Translations under genes and position numbers: made by a program
Notes under the pieces: generated by a model
What the model saw: the letters and a program-made list of their open reading frames with translations, nothing else
Databases searched by the model: none
What the model was told of the DNA's origin: nothing
Virus record (IMG/VR): IMGVR_UViG_3300044993_000255
Location: 1 to 44,428 of that record
Direction: 5' to 3' (one strand)
Length of the DNA stretch: 44,428 nucleotides
Source: a virus
Shown here: piece by piece, positions 17,132 to 26,295 of the stretch
Numbering within the stretch: the stretch's first letter is position 1
Layout of the letters: each line of letters begins with the position of its first letter

Positions 17132-18229
17132 TTAGTCCAAAATCCCCAATGGGTCCCGGTTTCCGCCCGCGCTTCTCGCTGCGCCTCTGATCCCTAATGG
17201 ATCGCTGGCCGTCCGGCCGCCGAATCGCTGGATAATCTTGTCCTTGGCTGCCTGCTTCGCCTTGATGAGAGCGTCCAGCTGCACCAGTCTGGCATGCGCG
17301 TCGCGGCGTTGATCAGCGTCCTTGTTCGGATTCTTCTTGTCCCTCGGGAAGCCTTCTCTCAGCTTGGCTCCGATGGCAAGTTTCTCGGCGTGGTAGTTGT
17401 CTTCTTCCTTTTGCAGGGCGGCCAGATCTTTCCGTGCCTGCTCCCGCGCTTTTTCTTCTGCTTTTTCTCTGGCTCCACCGCCGCCAGCATTCAATTGCCC
17501 GCCTACTGGCTGCCTTGGCCTTGGCCGCGCTGCCCCAGTCCAGCCTGGATCACGAACCGTCATGGGTTGTCCCGTCAATGGGTCCACCCCGACGAAACTG
17601 GGCGTTCCCGTAACATAATCGGTCGCCATCTTCCAGTCTGGCGTCAATGTGCGCCGCAAATTCGCCACGCTGGACAGTTGATCAATGGGCACATTGCGAA
17701 GAAACTGCGGGTCCATGACGTCAACCCGCGGCGTCTCAGCCTGCATGCGCCGCTTCTCGCTTTGCGTGTAGTCGAAATACTTCTTCTGACGCTCCAGCAT
17801 GCTTTCGTCGTCAGCCATTTGCCGCTGGCGGTACAGCTCCAGCGCACGCGCCTGCTGTTCTTCCTCAGTAGGAAGCTCGTAGGCTAGGATTCTTCCGTCG
17901 CGGGTCTTGTACTTCACCACCTGGCCGGCCTTGCCCTTGCGCAGCTTCTCTCCTATCATGGCTCCCGCAGGTATCGCTTCGGCTCCGATCATGCCCGGAA
18001 TCGCCTGACCTTCGTATCGCATCGGCTCAGACACCATGCCCATGTCGTCCACAGGCTTGGCCCCCATGCGGGCGAGTTTCGACTGCATGTCGAAGTCGCG
18101 CAACTCCTCTTCCCGCTTCAGCCGTGCCTGTTGCTGCCGGAATGCTTCCTGTTGCGCCTGTTCACGCCGCATCAACAGGCCCATATTGATGCCCTGGATA
18201 ATGCCGTCGAGCACTGGATTGTTCGCCAT
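17132..18229 (-). CDS. Probable internal virion protein, coiled-coil
   Basis: 365 residues from the ATG at 18229 (MANNPVLDGI), chosen for the GGAGGA site upstream; the frame is open to 18319 without support. Residues about 25-55 (RREQAQQEAFRQQQARLKRE) and the last third are charged helical segments rich in Gln, Lys and Arg, with no membrane helix. It ends three bases before the giant gene. Genes in this place in podovirus-like genomes commonly encode internal or ejection proteins. That role is inferred from position and composition; no family is recognised. Confidence 0.7.
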   Translation of the reverse strand: MANNPVLDGIIQGINMGLLMRREQAQQEAFRQQQARLKREEELRDFDMQSKLARMGAKPVDDMGMVSEPMRYEGQAIPGMIGAEAIPAGAMIGEKLRKGKAGQVVKYKTRDGRILAYELPTEEEQQARALELYRQRQMADDESMLERQKKYFDYTQSEKRRMQAETPRVDVMDPQFLRNVPIDQLSSVANLRRTLTPDWKMATDYVTGTPSFVGVDPLTGQPMTVRDPGWTGAARPRPRQPVGGQLNAGGGGAREKAEEKAREQARKDLAALQKEEDNYHAEKLAIGAKLREGFPRDKKNPNKDADQRRDAHARLVQLDALIKAKQAAKDKIIQRFGGRTASDPLGIRGAARSAGGNRDPLGILD

Positions 18230-18251
18230 TTGCTTATCCTCCTGCCACGCT

Positions 18252-18932
18252 TCAGTCGATGTGCACGCCGGCGGGCAGATTCTGGCCGCCCCTTCCAGGC
18301 AAATTGCCGCCGCCGCCAATCATCTTCTGCAGAGAAAGAATAGCCGCAATGGTTTCGAGCGCTGATCCGACCCCCTGTCCCCAGGGTCCGCCTGGCTGGC
18401 TCCCGGTGGCGAACCCGTTCATTGTGCCCTGGCTTTGCGCGTTCGTGCTGAAGGTTCCGTCCTGCCCCAGATTGATGTTGGCGAAGTTCAGGCCCATCTG
18501 ACCCGCTAATTGCTGCAGGTCCAGAGCCTTCTGGTCCCATCCCAGGTTTGTGTCGTTGATATGGCCCAGCCTTGCGGATTGCAGCTCGCGCATGGCCCGT
18601 CCCGCGCGGCCGCTCCTTCCGCCTGCCACGCTGGACCTGCCCCGCAGTATGTTTTCAGCGCCCAGGTAGGTATCGTTCACCCGGTTCAGGCTGGCTGTCC
18701 GCGCTGGAGCCACGGCGCCGTTGGGGTTGGTCAGGAGGGTGCGGATGTAGCCGCCTACATCGCCCATCACCTGCTGTTGCCCATCGCTCAGGTAGCGCCG
18801 GCTGCTGGTGTTGCCTTGCGTGCTGCTGGTCTGGAATGTCTGCTGATTGGTCCTTTGAGTTTGATTTCCTCCCCTGAACATGCCGCCAATCAGGGAGGCC
18901 GCTGCGGGAATCAGAAATGAAGGAAGGGGCAT
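18252..18932 (-). CDS. Probable internal virion/ejection protein with hydrophobic N-terminus
   Basis: 226 residues. Residues 4-19 (PSFLIPAAASLIGGMF) are hydrophobic, followed by a Thr/Gln/Ser-rich stretch, a helical centre with many Arg and Asn, and a Gly-rich C-terminus. Small proteins of this composition are often the first of a set of ejection proteins next to the tail genes of podovirus-like phages (compare the T7 gp14 position). The neighbour downstream is a coiled-coil protein and then the giant protein, so these three may form the injected set. No sequence family is recognised with confidence. Confidence 0.65.
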   Translation of the reverse strand: MPLPSFLIPAAASLIGGMFRGGNQTQRTNQQTFQTSSTQGNTSSRRYLSDGQQQVMGDVGGYIRTLLTNPNGAVAPARTASLNRVNDTYLGAENILRGRSSVAGGRSGRAGRAMRELQSARLGHINDTNLGWDQKALDLQQLAGQMGLNFANINLGQDGTFSTNAQSQGTMNGFATGSQPGGPWGQGVGSALETIAAILSLQKMIGGGGNLPGRGGQNLPAGVHID

Positions 18933-18940
18933 TCGTCACC

Positions 18941-19075
18941 TCAATCTTTTGGCGCCGTCTTTCCCGGTGATGTGAGCCCATACTTGAGCCTGGTTTCGCA
19001 CACATCGAAACGATAGATATCGGTTTCGGGGTTCTTGCGACGGCATTTGTCCGTGTTATTGCCGCGCGGGCGCCG
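18941..19075 (-). other. Startless 44-codon reading frame with Cys and charged residues
   Basis: The gap between 18932 and 19091 contains an open frame bounded by TAG (19076-19078) and TGA (18941-18943). It reads protein-like (NTDKCRRKNPETDIYRFDVC followed by ETRLKYGLTSPGK) with two Cys separated by 15 residues. There is no ATG or TTG start; an internal GTG would give only about 20 residues. It is in the same frame as the gene upstream, whose TGA stop at 19091 is followed three codons later by the TAG. It may be a small gene with an unusual start, a decayed domain, or chance. Confidence 0.3.
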
Positions 19076-19090
19076 CTACACCAGATGCGT

Positions 19091-19702
19091 TCAAACCAGG
19101 CGGATCAGCACGGTCAGGGTCTCTCCAGGACGCCCCGGCGCCATGCCCACGGCCACCAGATCCAGCCGGATCGGCTGATTCGCAGCGATTGGGCCCAGTC
19201 CCACCGCCGGCATGCGGGCTTGCAGCGCTCCCTGCGGGATAGTCAAAGTCGCCCAGCGCTTCTGCCCCACATGGATGTCCGCCACTACTGGCCCTTCATC
19301 GGTCGGGTTGATGAGCACGCCAACAATTTCCGCGGCTGTTCTGGGCTTGGCCAGCATAGCCAGTGGCGCGGCTCCGGCTTGGATGGCCAGAGCCCCCGCA
19401 ACGCCAAAGATCAACGTGTTTTCGCCTGCTGTTGCTTGTTGCGTCACGGCGCCGCTGCCACCGCTGCCGGGATTTGCTCCCGTGGGGGGGAAACGCAGTT
19501 CCGCCGTGCGCAGGTTCAGCGCGTCTTTGCCGTCCTTGGCGTCTCCCAGATTGCGGATCAGTCCGCCCCCCGCGTCCAGATCGCCCCGCAGCTCAACGGC
19601 GACGCCCAGGTTCTGCTGGATCTCCCGCAGTCTCTCATTCAGGATCTGCGTCTGCTCGCTCGTGAAGAGCCCTTGCGGCAATTCGAGTGAGATGTTCTTC
19701 AT
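19091..19702 (-). CDS. Probable tail fibre or virion-surface protein
   Basis: 203 residues. After an N-terminal helix (NERLREIQQNLG) there is the sequence IRNLGDAKDGKDALNLRTAE, which follows the pattern 'xNLxDPxDxxDAVNxR' that marks the junction of trimeric phage tail fibres. A Gly/Ser/Gln linker and a C-terminal domain of about 110 residues, predicted to be all strands, follow. The gene lies just downstream of the nozzle-like gene (six-base gap), the usual place for a receptor-binding or fibre protein in short-tailed phages. Target unknown. Confidence 0.65.
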   Translation of the reverse strand: MKNISLELPQGLFTSEQTQILNERLREIQQNLGVAVELRGDLDAGGGLIRNLGDAKDGKDALNLRTAELRFPPTGANPGSGGSGAVTQQATAGENTLIFGVAGALAIQAGAAPLAMLAKPRTAAEIVGVLINPTDEGPVVADIHVGQKRWATLTIPQGALQARMPAVGLGPIAANQPIRLDLVAVGMAPGRPGETLTVLIRLV

Positions 19703-19708
19703 GGCGCC

Positions 19709-22700
19709 TTACCCCACCGCATCCATGGGGAACTGAATCCACTGCCAACCCAGATCAGTTTGACCGATGGGCAGCTTGGTGGTTATCCAGTCCACGGGAG
19801 TCTCGGGGATGGGCAGCGCAATCCAGCGCCAGCTCCCCTGGCTGTTCAGTGGCCGCGCGTACACTCGCCCACCCCACATCCTGACAATGGCTCCGCCCGC
19901 CAGCCGCAGTCTCAGCAATTGCCCTTTGAGCGTCCCTGGACCGCGCATGTTCCAGGGACGCCTGCCTGGCGTCGTCACTTCAGTGTTGACCATGTAGGCT
20001 CCCCGCGCAGCCAGGTTCTGTCCTGGCAGCTCAAGGCTGACTGTGAACTGCATGGGGCCCGAGGTGTCGAGGTCCAGCTCGAACTCACGAAAGTGATGCG
20101 GCTGGCCAAGGTCGAACTCCACCTCCCAGAACTCGCCCTTTGCGCCATTGAACCAAACGCCAATCGCGCGGAAACGCAGCGTCGCCGCAAAGATCTTGAG
20201 TGGGCCTGAAGACGATCCGGACCATTCCCACAGGTCGCCCTCCATTCCGTCCAGCGTGAATATCTCCGTGCGCTGAATTGCCGACGCGGGAAGCTGCATG
20301 CTGCGCACTGCGCCAAGGTTGCTCTGGACGGTCAGGCTCCCGCCCTGCGGCGCCTCATACTCCACCAGCAGGTCCTTAAGCTGCACCATGCGGCCATCCC
20401 CCAGACGGAAGGGCAACGGGTTCCAGATCTGTCCCTTCGCTCCGTCGATGTAGGTTCCGAATCGCCGCACGCGCTGCCGAAGGCTGTGCATCTGGAAAAG
20501 CCCCGCGCTGTGAAAGAGCAACCTTCCAGTCCGCCCGGTCTGCTTGGTGAAGCGCACTGGCTCTACCCTCCGTCCGGGCGAATGCATCAGGCTGCCGGCC
20601 TGCCGCAGCGCGACCGCTCCCCCTGGCAGATCTGTGTAAAGTTGCCAATGCACCTGCTGTGCCGTGGTGATCTCTGCCTCAAATACATCCGTTTCCGCTG
20701 GGTCTCCGCCGGCCAGCTGGACCACCCCCGTATCGAAGCTCAGGCCTTTGCGGTTCTCATAGTACCAGTGGACCCAAGCGTTATAGATCCAGCACTGGCT
20801 GGTGATGCTTCCCGTCACCCGGATGGCGAAGTTCATCGCCTTCACTCCGGCGCCGTTGTTTATGCTGAAGGTCCGCCTAGTGCGGCTGGCGCTGGAGATC
20901 GTCCCCAGAGTCATCACGGTTCCGTTATCGAAGACCGCTTGGACTGTCAAGACCGAAGGCAGTTGCCCCGCGCGCGCTGTGGCGAAGTCAATCACCACGT
21001 CGGAGTAGGTCTTCTCGGTGTCCGCCGCACCCTGATCCAGGTAGCGGCTCTGCCAGATCACCTGAATCGGCTGGCCGGCGTCGTCCGAGAATCCATTCAG
21101 ATCGAAGAGCCTTGCGCCGCCCGGAACATTCGCTGCGGCGAGCATCTGGTTGCCGGTCCCCTCATAAGTCATCGCCGTGAATCCACCCGTCCCCAGCGCT
21201 GTCCGGAAATGGAACCATCGTCCTGTTTGCAGGTCGTACTCCAGGGTGACGCTGGGTTGAGTTTGCCCCGCTTCGGGGTAGCTGAAGAACAGCCGCTGAT
21301 GGTAGAGCCCCATCACGCAGGTGTGCGCATAGTCCTGATTGAGAGGCGGAATGTCGATGTTGCCGAACTGGGCGTACTCGCCCTTGAAAATCGGATCGAT
21401 CTGCTGTGAGATAAGCTCTTCAAAGTCGCCGTTGAACCGGTAGATGCCTTTTCCGCCAAAGAAGTAGTCCACGCTGCCGGCGTTCACCACTGCCCGCTCT
21501 GCCGCCAGCCCCACATTGGCGTTTGTCTGTTCGGCGCTTGATGTTTCTGGGTCTCCGCTTAGCCGCCAGATGGATTTCTGCTTGTAAAACCACACACTTC
21601 GCTTGTGCGTGGTCGCATTGACGATCTCTTCGTAGGCTTCGCCGAGATCTTCCCAGCTTCCCTCGTCTGGGTCATTTGCATCCTCCCAGTACTGGGGCTC
21701 CCCCTCTGGCGTGTACCAGTAGCGGTTTGGATGCGCCGCCGAATTGAAGGCGATCAGCCGGTTCAGGTATGGGCCCACCAGTCCCTTGGCTGGAGGGGGA
21801 AGTCCGGTGTCCTGCCGCAGCCGCTCGTTGTTGCGCTGCGCCTCTTCGTTGCTCATGGTGGTGATGCATGTGGTGGTCACGTTGTCCCAGATCACCAGTA
21901 CGCGGTAGGCTGGCGCATTCAGCCCTGCGCCAACCCGGTACAGATAGCGCCGGTCTACTTGCGGATCAGGGCTCACTGGAATCTGCACGGTCGCGCTCTG
22001 CCGCTTCAGCACAATCGGCTCGCTCGGTTCACTCGGAAGGCTTTCATGGCCCTCGTTGTTTCCGTAGGTGACAAAGAAGCTGGCTTCGCCATCCAGCGGT
22101 CCGGAAACGCCGCCAATCACCCGCATCTGGTCCAAGTGGAAGTCACAAGCTTGTGACACATTCACTTCCACCACCATGCGCGTCACCTGGCCCCAGTTGA
22201 AGGCGTCCGTGTAGCGGAAGTAAGGCGTGTTCTTCAGGATCTGGTCGAATAGTTGCTGCGCGGCCGCGCGCAGGGTTGAGGCTTGTGCGCTGTCGCCTGC
22301 CTCTTCTGCTTCCCTTGCTTGCGTCTGAAGAGCCATGTACTCTTCGTTCTGGCTCACGATAGCCCAGGTATCCAGTCCCCGGCGGATGTCTAGATGCGTC
22401 CAGGAGAAGCTGCCCTGATTGAGCAGCGATGGATCGACGATGGCGAAGGCAAGCGGACGCGTGGCTCCGGTTCCGGAGTACAGCTCAATATAGATGCTCT
22501 CAATGAACTGTGGCCGGGAGGCGTAGAACCATAACTGAAAAATGTCCGCATCGTCGGCATTGCCCAGGCGAGTGTCCACTGGCCCAAACTCTTCGCGCCG
22601 CACCTGGTATTTGCCGGGCGGATTCGCGGCCACATGCAGGCTGTGCGTTCCGCTCTGTTTGTTGCTGGAGTCCCAGTTTCGTGCGCTGGCCGTCCGCGTA

Positions 22701-23443
22701 ATCCGGTATGCCAGACCGGATTCCGAGACATCTGTGTAGTTTCCTGTGATTGTCAGAGTGGTGGGACCGCTGACGCTGGCCACAGTGGTGAAGGTGTCGA
22801 AATTGACGCCAAATATCCGGATGGGAAGGCCCACCATCGTTTCTGTCCAGTTTGTTCCCACGCCATTGACCGTTGCCGATCCATTGGTCACGGAAACCGT
22901 GCCGGCGTCAGTCACGACCACTTCGACGGTCGCGTTCTTGGTCGTTTCTTGCTCCGTCGCTCCGATGAAGTAGACATCCCAGCCCTCGGCCTCGTCGAAC
23001 TCCACCAGTGGCGCGCTTTCCACCGCCCCAGGGCTCGCCACAGGCGCCGTGGTTGGCGCAGCAATGCCCCAGTTCCGCACGCCGTGAGGACTGTTCCGCA
23101 GCCGGCGAGACTGATTCATCACAAAGATGTTGTCGTTGGCAGCCGCGATTCCCAGCGGCTTGCCATCAAAGCCTGAAGCGATCACATTCTCGATGTTGCT
23201 GCCGCGGCGCAAATTCGAACCAGCTCCAGCGTAGCGGTCATTGCCAATCCGGAAGAGCGTATGAATGGGCCCCTCGATGACGGCAGACTCTGGCTGCATG
23301 CCGCGGCGGCTCATCAATTGCCCAGCTTGATCGGACCGCCAGTTCTCGAGCTGTGGGCACATGCCGTCGTTCAGCTTCTCGCCTGGGGGCAACAGAGACA
23401 ATCCCCCGGCTAGGATGCGTTCACTCTGCTTCTGGTAAGCCAT
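19709..23443 (-). CDS. Large tail protein, nozzle-like (T7 gp12-type role)
   Basis: 1244 residues. The N-terminus (QKQSERILAGGLSLLPPGEK, then NWRSDQAGQLMSRRGM) and the repeated short strands with WY, LYHQRLFF and YDLQTGRWF resemble the tail-nozzle or tubular proteins of short-tailed phages, which form a propeller-like ring at the tail end. A small inserted beta-domain at residues about 182-248 (GSATVNGVGTNW) is shared with the adaptor-like protein at 26864-27685. A possible galactose-binding-like region lies near 300-430, and the C-terminal 350 residues are also strand-rich. It is larger than T7 gp12 (about 800), so extra domains for host contact are likely. Confidence 0.65.
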   Translation of the reverse strand: MAYQKQSERILAGGLSLLPPGEKLNDGMCPQLENWRSDQAGQLMSRRGMQPESAVIEGPIHTLFRIGNDRYAGAGSNLRRGSNIENVIASGFDGKPLGIAAANDNIFVMNQSRRLRNSPHGVRNWGIAAPTTAPVASPGAVESAPLVEFDEAEGWDVYFIGATEQETTKNATVEVVVTDAGTVSVTNGSATVNGVGTNWTETMVGLPIRIFGVNFDTFTTVASVSGPTTLTITGNYTDVSESGLAYRITRTASARNWDSSNKQSGTHSLHVAANPPGKYQVRREEFGPVDTRLGNADDADIFQLWFYASRPQFIESIYIELYSGTGATRPLAFAIVDPSLLNQGSFSWTHLDIRRGLDTWAIVSQNEEYMALQTQAREAEEAGDSAQASTLRAAAQQLFDQILKNTPYFRYTDAFNWGQVTRMVVEVNVSQACDFHLDQMRVIGGVSGPLDGEASFFVTYGNNEGHESLPSEPSEPIVLKRQSATVQIPVSPDPQVDRRYLYRVGAGLNAPAYRVLVIWDNVTTTCITTMSNEEAQRNNERLRQDTGLPPPAKGLVGPYLNRLIAFNSAAHPNRYWYTPEGEPQYWEDANDPDEGSWEDLGEAYEEIVNATTHKRSVWFYKQKSIWRLSGDPETSSAEQTNANVGLAAERAVVNAGSVDYFFGGKGIYRFNGDFEELISQQIDPIFKGEYAQFGNIDIPPLNQDYAHTCVMGLYHQRLFFSYPEAGQTQPSVTLEYDLQTGRWFHFRTALGTGGFTAMTYEGTGNQMLAAANVPGGARLFDLNGFSDDAGQPIQVIWQSRYLDQGAADTEKTYSDVVIDFATARAGQLPSVLTVQAVFDNGTVMTLGTISSASRTRRTFSINNGAGVKAMNFAIRVTGSITSQCWIYNAWVHWYYENRKGLSFDTGVVQLAGGDPAETDVFEAEITTAQQVHWQLYTDLPGGAVALRQAGSLMHSPGRRVEPVRFTKQTGRTGRLLFHSAGLFQMHSLRQRVRRFGTYIDGAKGQIWNPLPFRLGDGRMVQLKDLLVEYEAPQGGSLTVQSNLGAVRSMQLPASAIQRTEIFTLDGMEGDLWEWSGSSSGPLKIFAATLRFRAIGVWFNGAKGEFWEVEFDLGQPHHFREFELDLDTSGPMQFTVSLELPGQNLAARGAYMVNTEVTTPGRRPWNMRGPGTLKGQLLRLRLAGGAIVRMWGGRVYARPLNSQGSWRWIALPIPETPVDWITTKLPIGQTDLGWQWIQFPMDAVG

Positions 23444-23490
23444 AGGCTCTTAGCTCCATCCGGTCCAGTTCGTGTTTTTTTTCTGGTCCC

Positions 23491-24165
23491 TCATTGTGCT
23501 TGTCCGTAGTAGCCTATTGCAATCTCCTCGATCAACCCAGCCAATTTCCTGTACCATGCTCCTACTTCGTACATGGCGCCCTTGGATTCCTTGCTGCGGG
23601 CTTCACCCAGAGCGAAGAAGGTGAAGTATTCGCGCAGAGGGGCAGTCAAAGCCACCAGGCTGGACCCTGGCGCAATGGTTGTTGGGCTCCGATGCATCAC
23701 GATAGCTAGCGCTCCGCCGCCGCCGGTGTTTGGCTTGGGGTAGAGGGCAATGCTGTTGAGTCCTTCAGCATCCAGTGAGTACCGCAAAGGGAAAGGCTGT
23801 GAAAGCGGCGCTTGGGCGTTTGGCCATGCGGAATCCAGCGCTTCCAGTTCTTGCACGCTGACGCGGTCGAGCATCCGCCCCTCCAGGGATGCGTGCACGG
23901 TCGAGACGTGGCGTGCGGGCAGGCTGTAGGAGCCTGTTCCGGCAACCACCACGGTTGTATCGTCGCGCGTCAGGAAACATCCTGTGCTGCGGGACAGTCT
24001 CTTCGCTGCTTCGTCCATCCATGCGTAAAGCTCAGAGTCGGTCCACCACACCAGGTCTCCAGGACCTTGCGCGTTGAGCGTGGGATAGATCGCCTCCAGG
24101 CAATCGCGCAGGTCAATCCCGGCAGGTGGAGCAGCTCCGGCTGGCGAGAAAAAAAAGAAGATCAT
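23491..24165 (-). CDS. Head-to-tail adaptor-like protein, copy A
   Basis: 224 residues, ATG at 24165 with GGAAGGGG upstream. After a hydrophobic start (MIFFFFSPAG) there is DLVWWTDSELYAWMDEAAKR, then EALDSAWPN and IALYPKPNTGGGGALAIVMH. The same blocks occur in the protein at 25549-26295 (LEELDALSSTW, LLAVHPKPSSGGSALAITY). Helical N-terminus plus strand-rich middle plus helical C-terminus (GAWYRKLAGLIEEIAIGYYG) fits the head-closure or tail-tubular-A type adaptors. It lies just upstream of the nozzle-like gene. Which of the related copies is the true adaptor cannot be told from sequence alone. Confidence 0.6.
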   Translation of the reverse strand: MIFFFFSPAGAAPPAGIDLRDCLEAIYPTLNAQGPGDLVWWTDSELYAWMDEAAKRLSRSTGCFLTRDDTTVVVAGTGSYSLPARHVSTVHASLEGRMLDRVSVQELEALDSAWPNAQAPLSQPFPLRYSLDAEGLNSIALYPKPNTGGGGALAIVMHRSPTTIAPGSSLVALTAPLREYFTFFALGEARSKESKGAMYEVGAWYRKLAGLIEEIAIGYYGQAQ

Positions 24166-24208
24166 CGCTAGGGCCCCTTCCCGCGCAGCCAGCCGTCAGG
24201 CATAAAGG

Positions 24209-25609
24209 CTAGACCTCGTAACCGAAGACAGTGATTCGCCCTGCCGCTCCAGCGCCGCTGGTGTAGCGGAGAACGTCATTGACCGCATCGAGAGGGTGAC
24301 CGTTCGGAAACTGAATCTGAATGAGGTCGTCCACCGCAAAATTGCCGTCCACCAGCATCTTGGAGGGACTGTTGGTGTTGCCGAAGATCTGCAGGACGCC
24401 TCCCCCGCTGACCTTCAGCAGAATGCTTTCCACGACAATCCGTTTTCCGCCAGTGGGCGTTAACAGGGATACGTCTGTCTGGCTGGCGGTATAGGCCACG
24501 GCATTGCGCACCACGGTCCGGTTGAGGTTTCCGGACGAAGTGACGGGCAAGGGCGCCGTGTCGGAAAACACGGTTCCGGAGGCTCCCACGATGCCAACCC
24601 GCTGCAGTCCGTTGGCTCCAGTCACGATGGGATGGCCGGCAAGCTGAGTGATGTTCTGGGACCATGGGGCTCCGCCCTGATTCGCCGTCACTGTGCCGCT
24701 AATCGGCTGCGTCGTCGTGCCGGTGGGGTCTACCCTGATTGGGTCCGCGCTTGTTCCGCCCGCCACGGCTCCGCCGGATTTGGGCAGCGCGATTGCAAAC
24801 GCCGCCACGTTGTCTACCCCCGCCCCGGTGTCCAGATCCAAAAGTTTGGCTGCGGCTCCTGCATTGGTGGTTGCGCTCAAGGTTGCCGTCACCGTGCCGC
24901 TGACTGGCTGAGGCGTAGTGCCCGTCGGATCAATACGGATCGGAGCGCTAGCCGTGCCGATTTCCGTGCCGGCCACGTTGCGAAGGTTGACGTGTTGCGC
25001 CCGCTTGGGAGTGATCCGAAAGGCAGCGGCCTGGTCTTCAGCCGGGTCGCTGACGATTGATTCATTGAAGACTCCGCCGCTGACGCTGATGCGCCCTGAC
25101 CCTTCGATGAAGCTGCTTTTGTCAACCTGGGCGCTTGCTCCTACGTCCTGCACGACGTCCACTTTGAGCGCATAGCTGCCTGAGACATTAGTAAGCTGCG
25201 CGGCGTTCGATCCTTCGGTCAGCTTCACCGGCCAGGCGTTTGCATTGGTGTTGGGAGAGCCCTGATTCGCCGTAACGGTTCCGTCCACGGTCAGGCTGCC
25301 GCCGCCGTCATCGACTGACAGGTTTCCGCCGCCGTCATCCACGCTCAGCGTTCCGCCGTTGTCGGTGACAGGGACAGGGACGGTAGAGGCATCCACCTTC
25401 AGGTTTGTTGCAGTCGCCTGCACGACGGTCACGTTTCCTTGGACGCGCGTCACGTCCACATCGAGCCCGTTGGCTGTGTCGCCAGGGATGAAGGCAGCGC
25501 TGTCTGGCGTGCCGTCAGTCAGTTTGACGCGTTGAAAGTGGTTTCCGCCTACGTCGTCTGTTGCAATGGTGCTTCCCGTGCCGGGAGTGTATCCGAGATT
25601 ATCTGCCAA
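24209..25609 (-). CDS. Repeat-rich virion protein
   Basis: 466 residues with a TTG start at 25609 (giving MADNLGYTPG), chosen because AAGGAAGG lies five bases before it; the GTG at 25630 lacks a ribosome site. The protein is rich in Asp, Gly, Thr and Val with short repeats: SVDDGGGN, SVDDGGGS, TVDGTVTANQG (about 90-120), and the pair PIRIDPTGTTPQPVSGTV / PIRVDPTGTTTQPISGTV farther on. The last 130 residues are a distinct strand-rich domain. Such low-charge, repetitive proteins occur in phage head-decoration or tail structures. Its neighbours are adaptor-like genes, so a tail-side structural part is likely. Confidence 0.65.
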   Translation of the reverse strand: MADNLGYTPGTGSTIATDDVGGNHFQRVKLTDGTPDSAAFIPGDTANGLDVDVTRVQGNVTVVQATATNLKVDASTVPVPVTDNGGTLSVDDGGGNLSVDDGGGSLTVDGTVTANQGSPNTNANAWPVKLTEGSNAAQLTNVSGSYALKVDVVQDVGASAQVDKSSFIEGSGRISVSGGVFNESIVSDPAEDQAAAFRITPKRAQHVNLRNVAGTEIGTASAPIRIDPTGTTPQPVSGTVTATLSATTNAGAAAKLLDLDTGAGVDNVAAFAIALPKSGGAVAGGTSADPIRVDPTGTTTQPISGTVTANQGGAPWSQNITQLAGHPIVTGANGLQRVGIVGASGTVFSDTAPLPVTSSGNLNRTVVRNAVAYTASQTDVSLLTPTGGKRIVVESILLKVSGGGVLQIFGNTNSPSKMLVDGNFAVDDLIQIQFPNGHPLDAVNDVLRYTSGAGAAGRITVFGYEV

Positions 25610-26295
25610 GGGGACCTTCCTTTCGTCCACCGCGAGCGATCAAACCATGAGGCTTCTGGCGGTAGAGTGTCATATTTTGCGGATTGATTTCGTGACCTGA
25701 CAAACGTTGCCAGTTTCTTGGCTGACTGCCAGAATCGCTCAAAGTCTGGCAGATTCTTTGCCCATTCCTCAGCTCCTTCTTTGGATCTGAGCCTAGGAAG
25801 TGCGTAATGAATCAGCTCCGCATGGTATTCCTGCGGGATCTCCGGCGACTGCCCGGCTCCAGTGAGGGCGGCGGGGCTGCGGGCGTAGGTGATGGCAAGG
25901 GCAGAGCCGCCGCTTGATGGCTTCGGATGCACTGCCAGCAAATTGGGGCCCAGGTTGGCATAGCGGCGCGGCGGTCCTGTTTCATTCTGCCAGGTAGAGG
26001 AAAGAGCATCCAGTTCTTCCAGCCGTTTGGGCTCCAGTTTTGTCCCTCCCGCTCCGGAAATGCGCACCCGCAGAGGCGCAATCCAGTCCGGTATTGCCGT
26101 GAGAGGGGTGTACCAGGACTGATTCGCGGTGAGCGTCAGGTTGGCGGTTGATTCCAGGCACAGCGTCAAATAGGAAAACAGCCGTTGCCCTTCGTTGATG
26201 GCGATCCGCACCTCTTCAGCCGTGTAGTAGCTGCCTGCGGCTGCCGTCTCGCCAAGCCGCTCAAGCGTCCGGGTTTGCAGCTCTCCGAGGGTCAT
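25549..26295 (-). CDS. Head-to-tail adaptor-like protein, copy B
   Basis: 248 residues from the ATG at 26295 (MTLGELQTRT), which overlaps the stop of the signal-peptide protein (ATGA); the frame is open upstream but only inside the neighbouring gene. It has YTAEEVRIAINEGQRLFSYL, LEELDALSSTW and VHPKPSSGGSALAITYARSP, which align with the proteins at 23491-24165 and, more loosely, 26864-27685. The C-terminal part is helical and basic. It ends 61 bases inside the next gene. The likely role is a ring-forming connector subunit below the portal, or a variant of it. Confidence 0.6.
   Translation of the reverse strand: MTLGELQTRTLERLGETAAAGSYYTAEEVRIAINEGQRLFSYLTLCLESTANLTLTANQSWYTPLTAIPDWIAPLRVRISGAGGTKLEPKRLEELDALSSTWQNETGPPRRYANLGPNLLAVHPKPSSGGSALAITYARSPAALTGAGQSPEIPQEYHAELIHYALPRLRSKEGAEEWAKNLPDFERFWQSAKKLATFVRSRNQSAKYDTLPPEASWFDRSRWTKGRSPWQIISDTLPAREAPLQQTT

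Noticed and set aside
24209-25609. Repeats in the Gly/Asp-rich protein as a recombination or inversion site
   Set aside because: The units are in frame, direct and diverged at synonymous sites, so they are protein repeats rather than DNA-level signals.
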